From CAKKQX01 sp963734595 (GTDB lineage: Bacteria; Pseudomonadota; Gammaproteobacteria; Burkholderiales; SG8-41), in NCBI GenBank assembly GCA_963734595.1, contig CAVTHV010000016.1:124001-188000 (forward strand): a stretch of DNA of 64,000 nt. The letters run 5' to 3'. This document shows positions 53,851 through 63,307 of the stretch, in pieces; the first letter of the stretch is position 1, and every line of letters starts with the position of its first letter. The position numbers and the translations under genes are program-made. Under the pieces are notes generated by a model. The model was not told where the DNA came from. It ran no database searches and worked only from the letters and a program-made list of their open reading frames with translations.

Positions 53851-56545
53851 ATGGAATTGAATAACGCGCTGGACGCTGCGCGCCACTACAGCCGTTACGT
53901 TCGCATGGTGCTCGAGGCCGAACCGCAATTGGCATCAGACAGCGATTGCGGGCAGCCGTTCTCGGCCGGGGAAATGGAATCATTCCTCGCGGCGCATCCG
54001 GCATCCGACGAAGCCGCGCTGCAGCGCGCGCTGCGCATGCTGCGCAAGCGGGTGATGCTGCGGCTGATCGCGCGCGACATCGGCGGCCTCGCCGATCTCG
54101 CCGAAGTGGTCGCCACTGCCACGACCCTGGCCGAAATCACCCTCTCTGCCGCGCTCTCGCACCTCGACCGCTGGCTCGCGGAGCGGCACGGCCGGCCTGT
54201 GGGCGCCGCCAGCGGCGCGGCCCAGCAGTTGCACGTGATCGGCATGGGCAAACTGGGCGGATGTGAACTCAACGTCTCCTCCGACATCGATCTCATTTTC
54301 GTTTACCTGGAAGAAGGCGAAACCGCCGGCGATCACCCGCTGAGCAACCACGAATACTTCACCCATCTCGCGCGGCGCCTGATCGCCGCGCTCAACGAAA
54401 TTACCGCCGATGGTTATGTATTCCGCGTCGACATGCGGCTGCGGCCGTATGGCGAGAGCGGCCCGCTGGTGACGAGCTTCGACATGCTCGAAAACTATTT
54501 CATCACCCAGGGCCGGGAATGGGAACGCTATGCCTGGATCAAGGCGCGGCCCGTCACCGGCGACCGCGGCAACGAACTGCTGGACCTCGCCCGCCTCTTC
54601 ATCTACCGCCGCCATCTCGACTACAGCGTATTCGCCTCGCTGCGCGAGCTGCACGGCCAGATCCGCCGCGAAGTCGAGCGGCGCGACATGCTCGACGACA
54701 TCAAGCTCGGCCCGGGCGGCATCCGCGAAGTCGAGTTCATCGTCCAGGTGTTCCAGCTGATTCGCGGCGGCCGCGACCCGGCGCTGCGGCAGCAGCCGAC
54801 GCTGGTGGTGCTGCCGCTGCTCGCCGAACGCAATCTGCTTCCGGCCCCGGCAGTGGCCGAGCTGCGCGAAGCCTATGTGTTCCTGCGCAATCTCGAGCAT
54901 CGTCTGCAATATCTTGACGACCGGCAGACCCAGTCGCTGCCGTCGGACGAGACCGAGCGCGCGCTGGTGGCGCACAGCATGGGTTTCGGCGACTACGCCG
55001 GAATGCTGGCGGCGCTCAACCGTCATCGCGGACAGGTCAGCCGCCACTTCGACCAGATTTTCGCCGCCGTCCCCCATGGAGAGCACGCGCTTGCCGGGCT
55101 GTGGCAGGACAGCGGCGACGAGGCCAACGCCGGGCAGGGCATGGCGCAGCTTGGCGAACTCGGCTACAGGCGCGTCGCCGACCTGCAGCGGCGGCTGCAC
55201 GCGATGCGCGCGAGCGGCCGTTACCGCCAGATGCCGGCATCGAGCCAGTCGCGTCTCGACCACCTGGTGCCGCTCGCCATCGAAACGGCCGCGACCTATC
55301 CCGGCCCCGATGCCACGCTCGAACGCATCCTGCAGTTGCTGGAAAGCGTGAGCCGCCGCGAATCCTATCTGGCCATGCTCGAAGAATATCCGCAGGCGCT
55401 GGCGCGGCTCGCAGAATTGATGAGCGCGAGCCCATGGGTCGCACAATACCTTACGCTGCACCCGATCCTGCTCGACGAGCTGCTCGACAGCCGCACCCTG
55501 TACGCGCCGCCGGACTGGCCGGAGTTGCGCCGCATGTTGCGCGTCCAGCTCGACGATGCCGCGGCCGACATCGAAAAGCAGATGGACGTGCTGCGCCATT
55601 TCAAGCACGCCCAGACGCTGCGGCTCGTGGCCCAGGATCTCGCCGGCACGCTGCCGCTGGAGACGCTCAGCGACCACCTGTCCGATCTCGCGTGCCTGAT
55701 TCTGGACGAAGTGCTGCGCCTGGCCTGGAGCGGATTGCGTCAGCGACACCGCGACTGAACCGGCATTCGCCATCGTCGGCTACGGCAAGCTGGGCGGCAA
55801 GGAACTCGGCTACGCATCCGACCTCGACCTCGTCTTCCTCTACGAGGACGGCGCGCCCGAGGCGCCGGAATACTACGCGCGGCTCGCGCAACGCATCAAC
55901 ACCTGGCTTACCAGCACCACCGCCGCCGGCGTGCTCTATGACACCGATCTCCGGCTGCGCCCGGACGGCGCGAGCGGCCTGCTGGTCAGTCCGCTCGAGA
56001 GCTTCAGGGAATATCAGACGAAACAGGCGTGGGTGTGGGAACATCAGGCGCTCAGCCGCGCCCGCTTCGAGGCCGGCGACCGGGCGATCGGAAACCAGTT
56101 CGAAGCGCTGCGCATAGCGATCCTGCGCCAGCAGCGCGACCTCGCCGCGTTGCGCGACGAAGTAGTCGCGATGCGGCAGAAAATGCTCGACGCCCATCCG
56201 AACGCGAGCGGGCTGTTCGACCTCAAGCACGACCGCGGCGGCATCATCGACGTCGAGTTCATCGTCCAGTACCTGGTATTGGGCTACTCGCATGCGCATA
56301 GCGAGCTCACCGGCAATATCGGGAACCTGGCACTGCTCAAGCTCGCCGCGCGTCTTGGACTGATCGGGGAAGCCCGGGCACTGGCTGTACACGACGCCTA
56401 CCGCCGCTTCCGCCAGCTGCAACACAGCCTGCGGCTGCAGGGGGAAACTTACGCCCGTGTGCCGCCCGAAACCGTGGCTGACGCGGCGCGGGCGGTGCTC
56501 GATTTGTGGAAACAGGTGCTGCCTGGCACCGCCGCGCCGGTCTGA
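53851..56545 (+). CDS. glnE: Glutamine synthetase adenylyltransferase/deadenylase; one frameshift
   Basis: GlnE adjusts glutamine synthetase activity by adenylylation. The protein has two nucleotidyltransferase halves: GMGKLGGCELNVSSDIDLIFVY near residue 130 and, after the break, GYGKLGGKELGYASDLDLVFLY, each with the paired catalytic Asp. An extra T at 55756 produces a stop (CGCGACTGA); dropping it gives RQRHRDEPAFAIVGYGKLG and the frame runs to the TGA at 56545. Total ~898 residues, slightly short for the family. Confidence 0.93.
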
Positions 56546-56572
56546 AACACGCGGCGGCGGCAGCTGGAACTG

Positions 56573-57898
56573 CTAGGCGATGACGTGCACCGGCGACGCC
56601 GGCGGTATGCCCGGTTTGCGCGCGACGACCATGTAGGCCTCGACTTCCCCTTTGCCCTTCGCATTGAACCTGATCGGGCCCTCGAACTCGTAGAGATTGC
56701 GCAACCGCTTGTAGGTTGCAAAGTCGACCAGGATGGTGCTGGCCCCGGCCTCGTCGGTGACGCGGCTGGCGAGGTTGACCGTGTCGCCCCACAAGTCGTA
56801 AATGAACTTCTTGGTCCCGATGACGCCCGCCACCACCGGCCCCGAGCTGATGCCGACATGGATCTGCAGATTCGAGATCCTCTCGTCCTTCAATGTTCTC
56901 ACGTAGTCGCGCATCTCGATCGCCATGCTGACCACCGAATCGCTGTAATCGATATCCGGCTCGTCGGGGTTCCTTTCCCGATAATGGGCGTCGAGGCCGC
57001 CGGCCACCATGTAGGCGTCGCCGATGGTCTTGATTTTCTCGAGGTCGTATTTCTCCGCCAGCGTGTCGAAATGCGAGAACACCTCGTTCAGCATCGCCAC
57101 GATGTACTTGGGCGGCATCTTCTCGGAGAGATGGGTGAAGTCGATGATGTCGGCGAACATCACGGTGACATCGGCAAAGCCGTCGGCGATGGTGGTGTGG
57201 CTGTCCTTGAGCCGCTTGGCGATCGGCGCGGGCAGGATGTTGAGCAGCAGGCGCTCCGACCTCTCCTGTTCCCACTGGAGCAGCTTGTGCTGCTTGTTGA
57301 GCGTCTCTTCGAGCTTGTCGCGTTCGCCGACGAAGTAGCCGATCAGCAGATAGATGATGCCCGACATCGCGACGAAGTTGAGCGTGAAGAACACCGCGAT
57401 GCTCTGTATGGTGATGCCCGGCTCGACGCCTTTGTCCAGGTAGTAGTCAAAAAAGCCGGAAAACGCGGCCATCACGATGTACGCGAAAAACCACGGGATC
57501 GACTGGCGCGCCCCCTGAAAAATCATGACGCCGATCGGCGCCAGCAGCGCCCACAGCATGACGCCGGAAGAGCTGACATAACTGCCGATGCTCCACTGCA
57601 TCAGGAACGGCACGAACAGGAACAGGATCACCTGCACATTGCGGAAGACCGCAAAATTGCGTTTCCAGACGAAAATCGCGAGCGTAGCGACGGACACCAG
57701 CAGATAGCCAAGCGGCACCGTGGCGGAGAACCGGATGCCCATCGCCTGGTAAATGGCGAGCCATACCATCGAGCCGCAACCCATCAAACCGCAGGCAAAA
57801 ATCGCCAGTGTTTTCTTGAGCTTGTCCTGCTCGCTGTCGGTTTCGGAGATGATGCGGTCGCTCAGGCCCTGGAGCCAGGAGCGCTTGTCACCAGACAT
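56573..57898 (-). CDS. Membrane-bound class III adenylate cyclase
   Basis: A 441-residue protein with six predicted membrane helices in the N-terminal half, a short coiled-coil linker (KLEETLNKQHKLLQWEQERSERLL) and a class III cyclase domain. Metal-binding Asp residues are in VMFADIIDFTHLS and KTIGDAYMVAGG, and the substrate/transition-state residues in YDLWGDTVNLASRV; the Lys/Asp pattern fits ATP as substrate. The ATG at 57898 follows GGGAGGGACG. A cyclic-nucleotide-binding protein is encoded at 45275. Confidence 0.9.
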   Translation of the reverse strand: MSGDKRSWLQGLSDRIISETDSEQDKLKKTLAIFACGLMGCGSMVWLAIYQAMGIRFSATVPLGYLLVSVATLAIFVWKRNFAVFRNVQVILFLFVPFLMQWSIGSYVSSSGVMLWALLAPIGVMIFQGARQSIPWFFAYIVMAAFSGFFDYYLDKGVEPGITIQSIAVFFTLNFVAMSGIIYLLIGYFVGERDKLEETLNKQHKLLQWEQERSERLLLNILPAPIAKRLKDSHTTIADGFADVTVMFADIIDFTHLSEKMPPKYIVAMLNEVFSHFDTLAEKYDLEKIKTIGDAYMVAGGLDAHYRERNPDEPDIDYSDSVVSMAIEMRDYVRTLKDERISNLQIHVGISSGPVVAGVIGTKKFIYDLWGDTVNLASRVTDEAGASTILVDFATYKRLRNLYEFEGPIRFNAKGKGEVEAYMVVARKPGIPPASPVHVIA

Positions 57899-58111
57899 CG
57901 TCCCTCCCTGGGGATTGCAACACGGTTCTTTGGCGTATCCGGGTGATTTGAGAATCGGGCTTCTCAATTCTACAGAGTGCCCGCGCACATTGCCACCAGC
58001 GGGAAATTCGCCGGGTATGCGGCACGGGCGGCGCGAGCGCCTCATGACCCGGACTTCTGCATCCTGCGGCAAATAGGCTAGAATATTAGCTTTGTCCGAT
58101 GGAGTATGCAC

Positions 58112-59038
58112 ATGTCGATGGCTGATCGCGACGGGCTGATCTGGTATGACGGCAAGCTCGTGCCCTGGCGTAGCGCCACGACCCATGTTCTCACCCATTC
58201 GCTGCATTACGGCCTCGCGGTGTTCGAGGGCGTGCGCGCCTACAACACCGTCAACGGCACCGCGATATTCCGGCTGAAGGAGCACACGCAGCGCCTGTTC
58301 GACTCCGCCCACATCTACATGATGAAGATTCCCTACAGCCGGGAAGTCATCATGGAAGCGCAAAAAGAGGTGGTCCGGGCCAACAAGCTCGAATCCTGCT
58401 ATATCCGGCCGATCGCGTTCTACGGCTCGGAAAAAATGGGGGTGTCGCCCAAGGGCGCGAGCGTGCACGTGGCGATCGCCGCCTGGCCCTGGGGAGCCTA
58501 TCTCGGCGCGGAAGCGCTCGACAAGGGCATCCGGGTCAAGACCTCCTCCCATGCGCGCCATCATGTCAACGTGTCGATGTGCCGCGCCAAGTATTCCGGC
58601 ACCTACGCCAACTCGATTCTCGCCAACCTGGAAGCGACCGAGCACGGCTACGACGAGGGATTGCTGCTCGACGTCGACGGCTTCGTCGCCGAAGGCTCGG
58701 GCGAAAATCTTTTCATGGTGAAAAACGGCAAAATCTACGAGCCGGAGCTGACCAGCGCCCTCATCGGCATCACCCGCGATTCCATCATCACGATGGCGCG
58801 GGACATGGGCTACACCGTTTCCGCCAAGCGCATCACCCGGGACGACCTGTACATTGCCGACGAAGCGTTTTTTACCGGGACGGCAGCCGAGGTCACGCCG
58901 ATCCGCGAACTCGACAACCGCATGATTGGCGAGGGCCGCCGCGGACCGATCACCACAAAACTGCAAAAATCATTTTTCGAATGCGTCACCGGAAAATCGG
59001 ACAAATACCGCGAATGGCTGACGCCAGTTTCAGGATGA
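58112..59038 (+). CDS. ilvE: Branched-chain amino acid aminotransferase
   Basis: IlvE catalyses the last step of Leu, Ile and Val synthesis with pyridoxal phosphate. Landmarks are YDGKLVPWRSATTHVLTHSLHYG, the PLP lysine in RAKYSGTYANSILA, and FVAEGSGENLFMVKNG. The ATG at 58112 has GGAG seven bases upstream and is preferred over the ATG at 58106. Its stop overlaps the ATG of the next gene. Confidence 0.95.
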   Translation: MSMADRDGLIWYDGKLVPWRSATTHVLTHSLHYGLAVFEGVRAYNTVNGTAIFRLKEHTQRLFDSAHIYMMKIPYSREVIMEAQKEVVRANKLESCYIRPIAFYGSEKMGVSPKGASVHVAIAAWPWGAYLGAEALDKGIRVKTSSHARHHVNVSMCRAKYSGTYANSILANLEATEHGYDEGLLLDVDGFVAEGSGENLFMVKNGKIYEPELTSALIGITRDSIITMARDMGYTVSAKRITRDDLYIADEAFFTGTAAEVTPIRELDNRMIGEGRRGPITTKLQKSFFECVTGKSDKYREWLTPVSG

Positions 59039-59268
59039 TGACCATCATGTCGAACCAGACCGTCAATACACAACGCCAGATCGAAGTCACGGCGGCCGAC
59101 CTGCCGCTGCACTGCCCGATGCCGTCGATGCTGCTGTGGAATGCCCATCCCCGCGTGTTCCTGCCGATCGAGGACACCGGTGAGGCGCTGTGCCCGTATT
59201 GCGGCACCCGCTATACCTTGAAGGGCGGCGCCACGGCGCACGGACATTGCTCGCGCGCCGAATGTTGA
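59035..59268 (+). CDS. Zinc-finger domain protein
   Basis: A ~77-residue protein with CPMPSMLLWNAHPRVFLPIED and a CPYCGTRY...HGHC zinc-binding arrangement, as in the small zinc-finger proteins related to NDUFS6. It sits between ilvE and waaF, a common betaproteobacterial order. Start overlaps the ilvE stop (ATGATGA); an internal ATG at 59047 is an alternative. Function unknown. Confidence 0.85.
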   Translation: MMTIMSNQTVNTQRQIEVTAADLPLHCPMPSMLLWNAHPRVFLPIEDTGEALCPYCGTRYTLKGGATAHGHCSRAEC

Positions 59269-59356
59269 GCGTTGAATTTTGAGTTGTGAGTCAGAGAACC
59301 GTATTCCAGCTCGATGAACTCAACACCAAGCACTCAAAACTAAGAACTCAACATTC
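59266..59356. repeat. Inverted word repeat, GAGTTGTGAGT/TTGAGCGTTGAATTTTGAG family
   Basis: Left words TTGAGCGTTGAATTTTGAG and TTGTGAGT (59266-59291) face right words GAACTCAACACC, GCACTCAAAACT and GAACTCAACATTC (59317-59355). It begins at the stop of the zinc-finger gene and fills the gap to waaF. Confidence 0.75.
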
Positions 59357-59377
59357 GACGGGCGGGGCATCAACCGT

Positions 59378-60394
59378 ATGACAAAAGTGCTTGTCGTAGG
59401 CCCGTCGTGGATCGGCGACACGGTGCTGGCCCAGCCGCTGTTCGGACTGCTGCACCAAAAACATCCCGATCTGGCGCTCGATGTGCTTGCGGCGCAATGG
59501 ACGCTGCCGCTGTTGCAGCGCATGCCGGAAGTGCGGCGCGCGATCGCCAACCCCTTCGATCATGGCGAACTGCGCCTGACTGAGCGGCGCAGACTCGGCG
59601 CCAGTCTCGCCGCGGAAAGCTACGATCAGGCCATCGTGCTTCCCAACTCCTTGAAATCGGCGCTGGTGCCTTTTTTTGCCGGGATACGGCGGCGCACCGG
59701 CTACCTCGGCGAACTGCGCTGGGGCCTGCTGAACGACACGCGCCGCCTCGACGAGCGCGCGTTGCCGCTGATGGTTGAGCGCTTCGCCGCGCTGGCAGGC
59801 GCGGCCGGGGAACCCCTGGTGCGCCCGCTGCCCCCCGCGCATCTGAAGATCGACGAAAACCGCCGGCTTGCGGTTCTGCAAAAACTCGCGCTCGCGCCGC
59901 GGCAGCCGGTCATTGCGCTGTGCCCCGGCGCCGAGTACGGGCCGGCCAAGCGCTGGCCGGCAAAGTATTTTGCGCGCCTCGCGCAACGCCTCGGGTCCCG
60001 CGGCTACGATGTCTGGCTGGTCGGTTCGGCCAAGGACGCCGCGCTCGGCGCCGAAATCGCCACGCTGAGCGGCGCGGCATGCGTCAACCTGTGCGGCGCA
60101 ACCACGCTCGCCGAAGCGATCGACGTGCTGGCCTCGGCACAGTTTGTCGTCAGCAACGATTCCGGCCTGATGCATGTCGCCGCCGCGCTCGCCAGGCCGC
60201 TTGCCGCGCTCTATGGCTCGAGCAGCCCGGCGTTCACGCCGCCATTGTCGGATCGCGCCACGATCCTCAAACTCGATCTCGAATGCAGCCCCTGCTTCAG
60301 GCGCGAATGCCCGCTCGGGCATTTCAATTGCATGATGCAACTGACGCCGGACCAGGTTTTCGACGCGATCGATTTTGATAGAATCAGGCCGTGA
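59378..60394 (+). CDS. waaF: Lipopolysaccharide heptosyltransferase II
   Basis: WaaF adds the second heptose to the LPS inner core. The 338-residue GT9 protein shows VVGPSWIGDTVLAQPLF at the N-terminus, YDQAIVLPNSLKSALVPFFAGI, CPGAEYGPAKRWPAKYFARLA and SNDSGLMHVAAALARPLAALYGSSSP, the nucleotide-sugar-binding signature. The ending ECPLGHFNCMMQLTPDQV is typical. It implies a Gram-negative envelope with heptose-containing core. Confidence 0.94.
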   Translation: MTKVLVVGPSWIGDTVLAQPLFGLLHQKHPDLALDVLAAQWTLPLLQRMPEVRRAIANPFDHGELRLTERRRLGASLAAESYDQAIVLPNSLKSALVPFFAGIRRRTGYLGELRWGLLNDTRRLDERALPLMVERFAALAGAAGEPLVRPLPPAHLKIDENRRLAVLQKLALAPRQPVIALCPGAEYGPAKRWPAKYFARLAQRLGSRGYDVWLVGSAKDAALGAEIATLSGAACVNLCGATTLAEAIDVLASAQFVVSNDSGLMHVAAALARPLAALYGSSSPAFTPPLSDRATILKLDLECSPCFRRECPLGHFNCMMQLTPDQVFDAIDFDRIRP

Positions 60395-60428
60395 TACGGC
60401 GATCCCGCCTCCTTATATGTGGCTGCAT

Positions 60429-60872
60429 ATGAGTCTTCAAGCGAAAAAAATGCTGTTCCCGACCCCCCAGGATGCAGAGGCGGCGTTTTACGAAGCGTTC
60501 GCCAAGTGCGACCTCGACGGGATGATGGCGGTGTGGGGCGACGATGACGAAATTTACTGCGTCCATCCCAACGGCGGCCGCATCAGCGGCGTTGCACAGG
60601 TGCGGGAATCATGGCGGCAGGCCTTCGCCAGCGGGCAGACGCTGCGTTTCCAGCTGCGCGAACAGCAATATCTGCACGGCATGATGCTGTCGGTGCACAG
60701 CGTCTATGAACACATCACCGTTGCGGGCGAAACGCGCTCGCGCAGCCCGATGATCGCGACCAACATCTACCTCAGGACCGAGCAGGGCTGGCGCATGGTC
60801 GTGCATCACGCGTCGCCGTCGCCCGCTGCAGCCGTCATCGAACCGCGGCGCGCAGTCAAAACACTGCACTGA
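60429..60872 (+). CDS. Nuclear transport factor 2-like (SnoaL/DUF4440) protein
   Basis: A 147-residue single-domain protein of the NTF2-like fold: FYEAFAKCDLDGMMAVWGDDDEIYCVHPNGGRISG, and the C-terminal strand GWRMVVHHASPSP. The start is uncertain; ATG at 60429 (MSLQAKKMLFPTPQDAEAAF) matches how related proteins begin, and the frame also runs back to 60375. It lies just after waaF. Function unknown. The ~199-bp gap downstream (60873-61071) has a TATAAT at 60920 and nothing else. Confidence 0.75.
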   Translation: MSLQAKKMLFPTPQDAEAAFYEAFAKCDLDGMMAVWGDDDEIYCVHPNGGRISGVAQVRESWRQAFASGQTLRFQLREQQYLHGMMLSVHSVYEHITVAGETRSRSPMIATNIYLRTEQGWRMVVHHASPSPAAAVIEPRRAVKTLH

Positions 60873-61071
60873 ATGCGCCATCATATGGACTTTTGTCTGC
60901 GTGCAATCCCCGCCTGACTTATAATCCAACGGCCCTGTCCCGCGCGACCTGACGGCATTTGGCAACACGGTCGCGCGACACACGGGCCTACAGATAAAAA
61001 CGGCATCAACTTGCCGCGCACATCCGCCCCGTGGATGATGACGCGGCACATCGGGCACGATATTTCAGCGT

Positions 61072-61884
61072 ATGGTTCTGCAATCCGCCGCCAGTCCTGC
61101 TTTTGAACTGCCTCCGCGCAGCACCAAGCCGCGCCGCCGCGGCATCACGTCCATGATCGACTTCGGCCCGGATGAAATGGGCTGGACCGGGGGCGAGCGC
61201 GGCATCCGCGATTTGCTCGAGGTCGCGGCCGACTACATCGATTACGCGAAAATTTACGCCATGAACGCGTTGCTGATTCCCGCCGCGACGGTGGCGCGCA
61301 CGACGCGGCTGTATCTTGACGCAGGCGTGACGCCGTTTGCCGGCGGCATACTGTTCGAGTACGCGTGGCAACGCAATGAAGTCGACGGCATGATCGCGCA
61401 CCTGCAGCGACTGGCGGTGCCGGCGCTCGAGCTTTCCGAAAATTACATTTCGCTCTCGGACGACGAACGCCGGCGCTGGATCGATCACCTGCAGCGCGCG
61501 GGGCTGCGCGTAGTCTACGAGTTCGGGCGCAAAAATCCGGAGCAGCCGATGAGCATCGACGAACTCGGCGCCGTGGTCGCCGATGTCGCCCGCCAGGGTA
61601 TCCACCATGTGACCGTGGAGCAATCGGAAATCGACATGCTGGCGGCGAAGAACCCCGGCGCGCTGGGCGAGCTTGCGCGCGAGACCTGGTTCGAAAACGT
61701 GCTGATCGAGGTCGACCCCTATCGCTTTCCGCAACAGCACGTGCAGATGATTCGTGACTTCGGTCCCGAGGTCAGCCTCGCCAATGTCGCCCCCGGACAG
61801 GTGCTGCGCCTGGAAGGCTTCCGGCGCGGCGTCGGCCGCGCGGTAAATTATTCCATCGTTTCGGGCCCTGCGCAGAACGCATGA
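61072..61884 (+). CDS. Phosphosulfolactate synthase (ComA)-like TIM-barrel protein
   Basis: A 270-residue protein with the ComA pattern: PRRRGITSMIDFGPDEMGWTG, LLEVAADYIDYAKIYAMNAL, DAGVTPFAGGILFEYAWQRNEVDGMIAH, LELSENYISLSDDERRRWIDHL, AGLRVVYEFGRKNPEQPMSI. True ComA joins sulfite and phosphoenolpyruvate in coenzyme M synthesis, but relatives in bacteria are uncharacterised. It lies 25 bp upstream of tcuA on the same strand, so it may be part of that metabolic unit. Calling it ComA would overstate the evidence. Confidence 0.7.
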   Translation: MVLQSAASPAFELPPRSTKPRRRGITSMIDFGPDEMGWTGGERGIRDLLEVAADYIDYAKIYAMNALLIPAATVARTTRLYLDAGVTPFAGGILFEYAWQRNEVDGMIAHLQRLAVPALELSENYISLSDDERRRWIDHLQRAGLRVVYEFGRKNPEQPMSIDELGAVVADVARQGIHHVTVEQSEIDMLAAKNPGALGELARETWFENVLIEVDPYRFPQQHVQMIRDFGPEVSLANVAPGQVLRLEGFRRGVGRAVNYSIVSGPAQNA

Positions 61885-61909
61885 GCCTGCACAATTTCGG
61901 TTAACGACC

Positions 61910-63307
61910 ATGCCCGATCTCACGCAAACCTACGATGTTCTGGTAATCGGCGGCGGCAATGCCGCGCTGTGCGCAGCGATCACCGCCAGGGAAGCCGGAG
62001 CTTCGGTGCTGATCCTCGAGTCCGCCCCCAAGGCGTTTCGCGGCGGCAACAGCCGCCATACGCGCAATCTGCGCTGCATGCATGACACGCCCATCCACAT
62101 GCTGACCGAGGCCTATCCCGAAGAAGAGTACTGGCAGGATCTGCTCAAGGTCACCGGCGGCCAGACCAGCGAAGCGCTCGCGCGCCAGACCATCCGCGAA
62201 TCGGTGGCCGGCCTGCCATGGATGATCGAGCACGGCGTGCGCTTTCAGCCGGCCCTGGGCGGCACGCTGCAACTGTCGCGCACCAATTCCTTTTTTCTCG
62301 GCGGCGGCAAGGCGCTTCTGAACGCCTACTATCAATCCGCCGAGCGGCTCGGCGTCGAAATCCTGTATGACGCCGAGGTGAGTGAACTTGAAATACGTGA
62401 CGGCGAATTCCGTTCGGCAGTGGTCAATTACGCCGGCGCTTCGCATCGGGTCCGGGCCAGGACGATGGTGGCGGCCTCCGGCGGCTTCGAATCCAACCTG
62501 GCCTGGCTGCGGGAAGCCTGGGGTCCCCCGGCCGACAATTTCATCATACGCGGCACGCCCTACAACAAAGGGCTCATCCTGCGCGCGCTGATCGACAATG
62601 GCGCCAAATCCATCGGCGATCCGACCCAGGGCCATGCCGTGGCCATCGATGCCCGTTCCCCCAAGTTCGACGGGGGCATCATCACGCGGGTGGATGCCGT
62701 CTCCCTCGGCATCGTCGTCAACACCCACGGTCAGCGTTTCTACGACGAGGGCGAGGATTTCTGGCCCAAGCGCTACGCCATCTGGGGGCGGCTGGTGGCC
62801 CAGCAACCCGACCAGATCGGCTACTCGATTATCGACTCCAAGGCAGTGGGGAGATTCATGCCCCCGGTCTTTCCCCCGGTCAGGGCCAATTCGATCAGGG
62901 AACTCGCCGCAGCCTTCAAGCTCGACCCGTCGAAAGTCCAGGAAACGGTCGATCGCTTCAACGCCGCGGTGCGGCCGGGAACGTTCAACCACGCCGTGCT
63001 CGACGATTGCGCGACCAGCGGCCTCACCCCCCCGAAGACCCACTGGGCGCGCACCATCGATACGCCGCCGTTCTTCGGCTATCCGCTGCGCTGCGGCATC
63101 ACATTCACTTACCTCGGCGTCGTCGTCGACGAACGCGCAAGGATGATCATGCAGGACGACAAGCCCTCCACCAATATTTTCGCGGCCGGCGAGATCATGG
63201 CCGGCAACATCCTCGGCAAAGGCTATCTCGGCGGCATCGGCATGGCCATCGGCACGGCATTCGGACGCGCCGCGGGAAAGGAGGCGGCACGCCATGTCCG
63301 CCAATGA
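61910..63307 (+). CDS. tcuA: FAD-dependent tricarballylate dehydrogenase-like flavoprotein
   Basis: A 465-residue flavoprotein of the fumarate reductase/succinate dehydrogenase family. It opens YDVLVIGGGNAALCAAITAREAGASVLILE (FAD site) with RGGNSRHTRNLRCMHD, then ENCY-type substrate region TFTYLGVVVDERARMIMQDD, and ends FAAGEIMAGNILGKGYLGGIGMAIGTAFGR. The RGGNSRHTRN text is characteristic of TcuA, which oxidises tricarballylate to cis-aconitate in Salmonella. It overlaps the start of the tcuB gene. Confidence 0.85.
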   Translation: MPDLTQTYDVLVIGGGNAALCAAITAREAGASVLILESAPKAFRGGNSRHTRNLRCMHDTPIHMLTEAYPEEEYWQDLLKVTGGQTSEALARQTIRESVAGLPWMIEHGVRFQPALGGTLQLSRTNSFFLGGGKALLNAYYQSAERLGVEILYDAEVSELEIRDGEFRSAVVNYAGASHRVRARTMVAASGGFESNLAWLREAWGPPADNFIIRGTPYNKGLILRALIDNGAKSIGDPTQGHAVAIDARSPKFDGGIITRVDAVSLGIVVNTHGQRFYDEGEDFWPKRYAIWGRLVAQQPDQIGYSIIDSKAVGRFMPPVFPPVRANSIRELAAAFKLDPSKVQETVDRFNAAVRPGTFNHAVLDDCATSGLTPPKTHWARTIDTPPFFGYPLRCGITFTYLGVVVDERARMIMQDDKPSTNIFAAGEIMAGNILGKGYLGGIGMAIGTAFGRAAGKEAARHVRQ

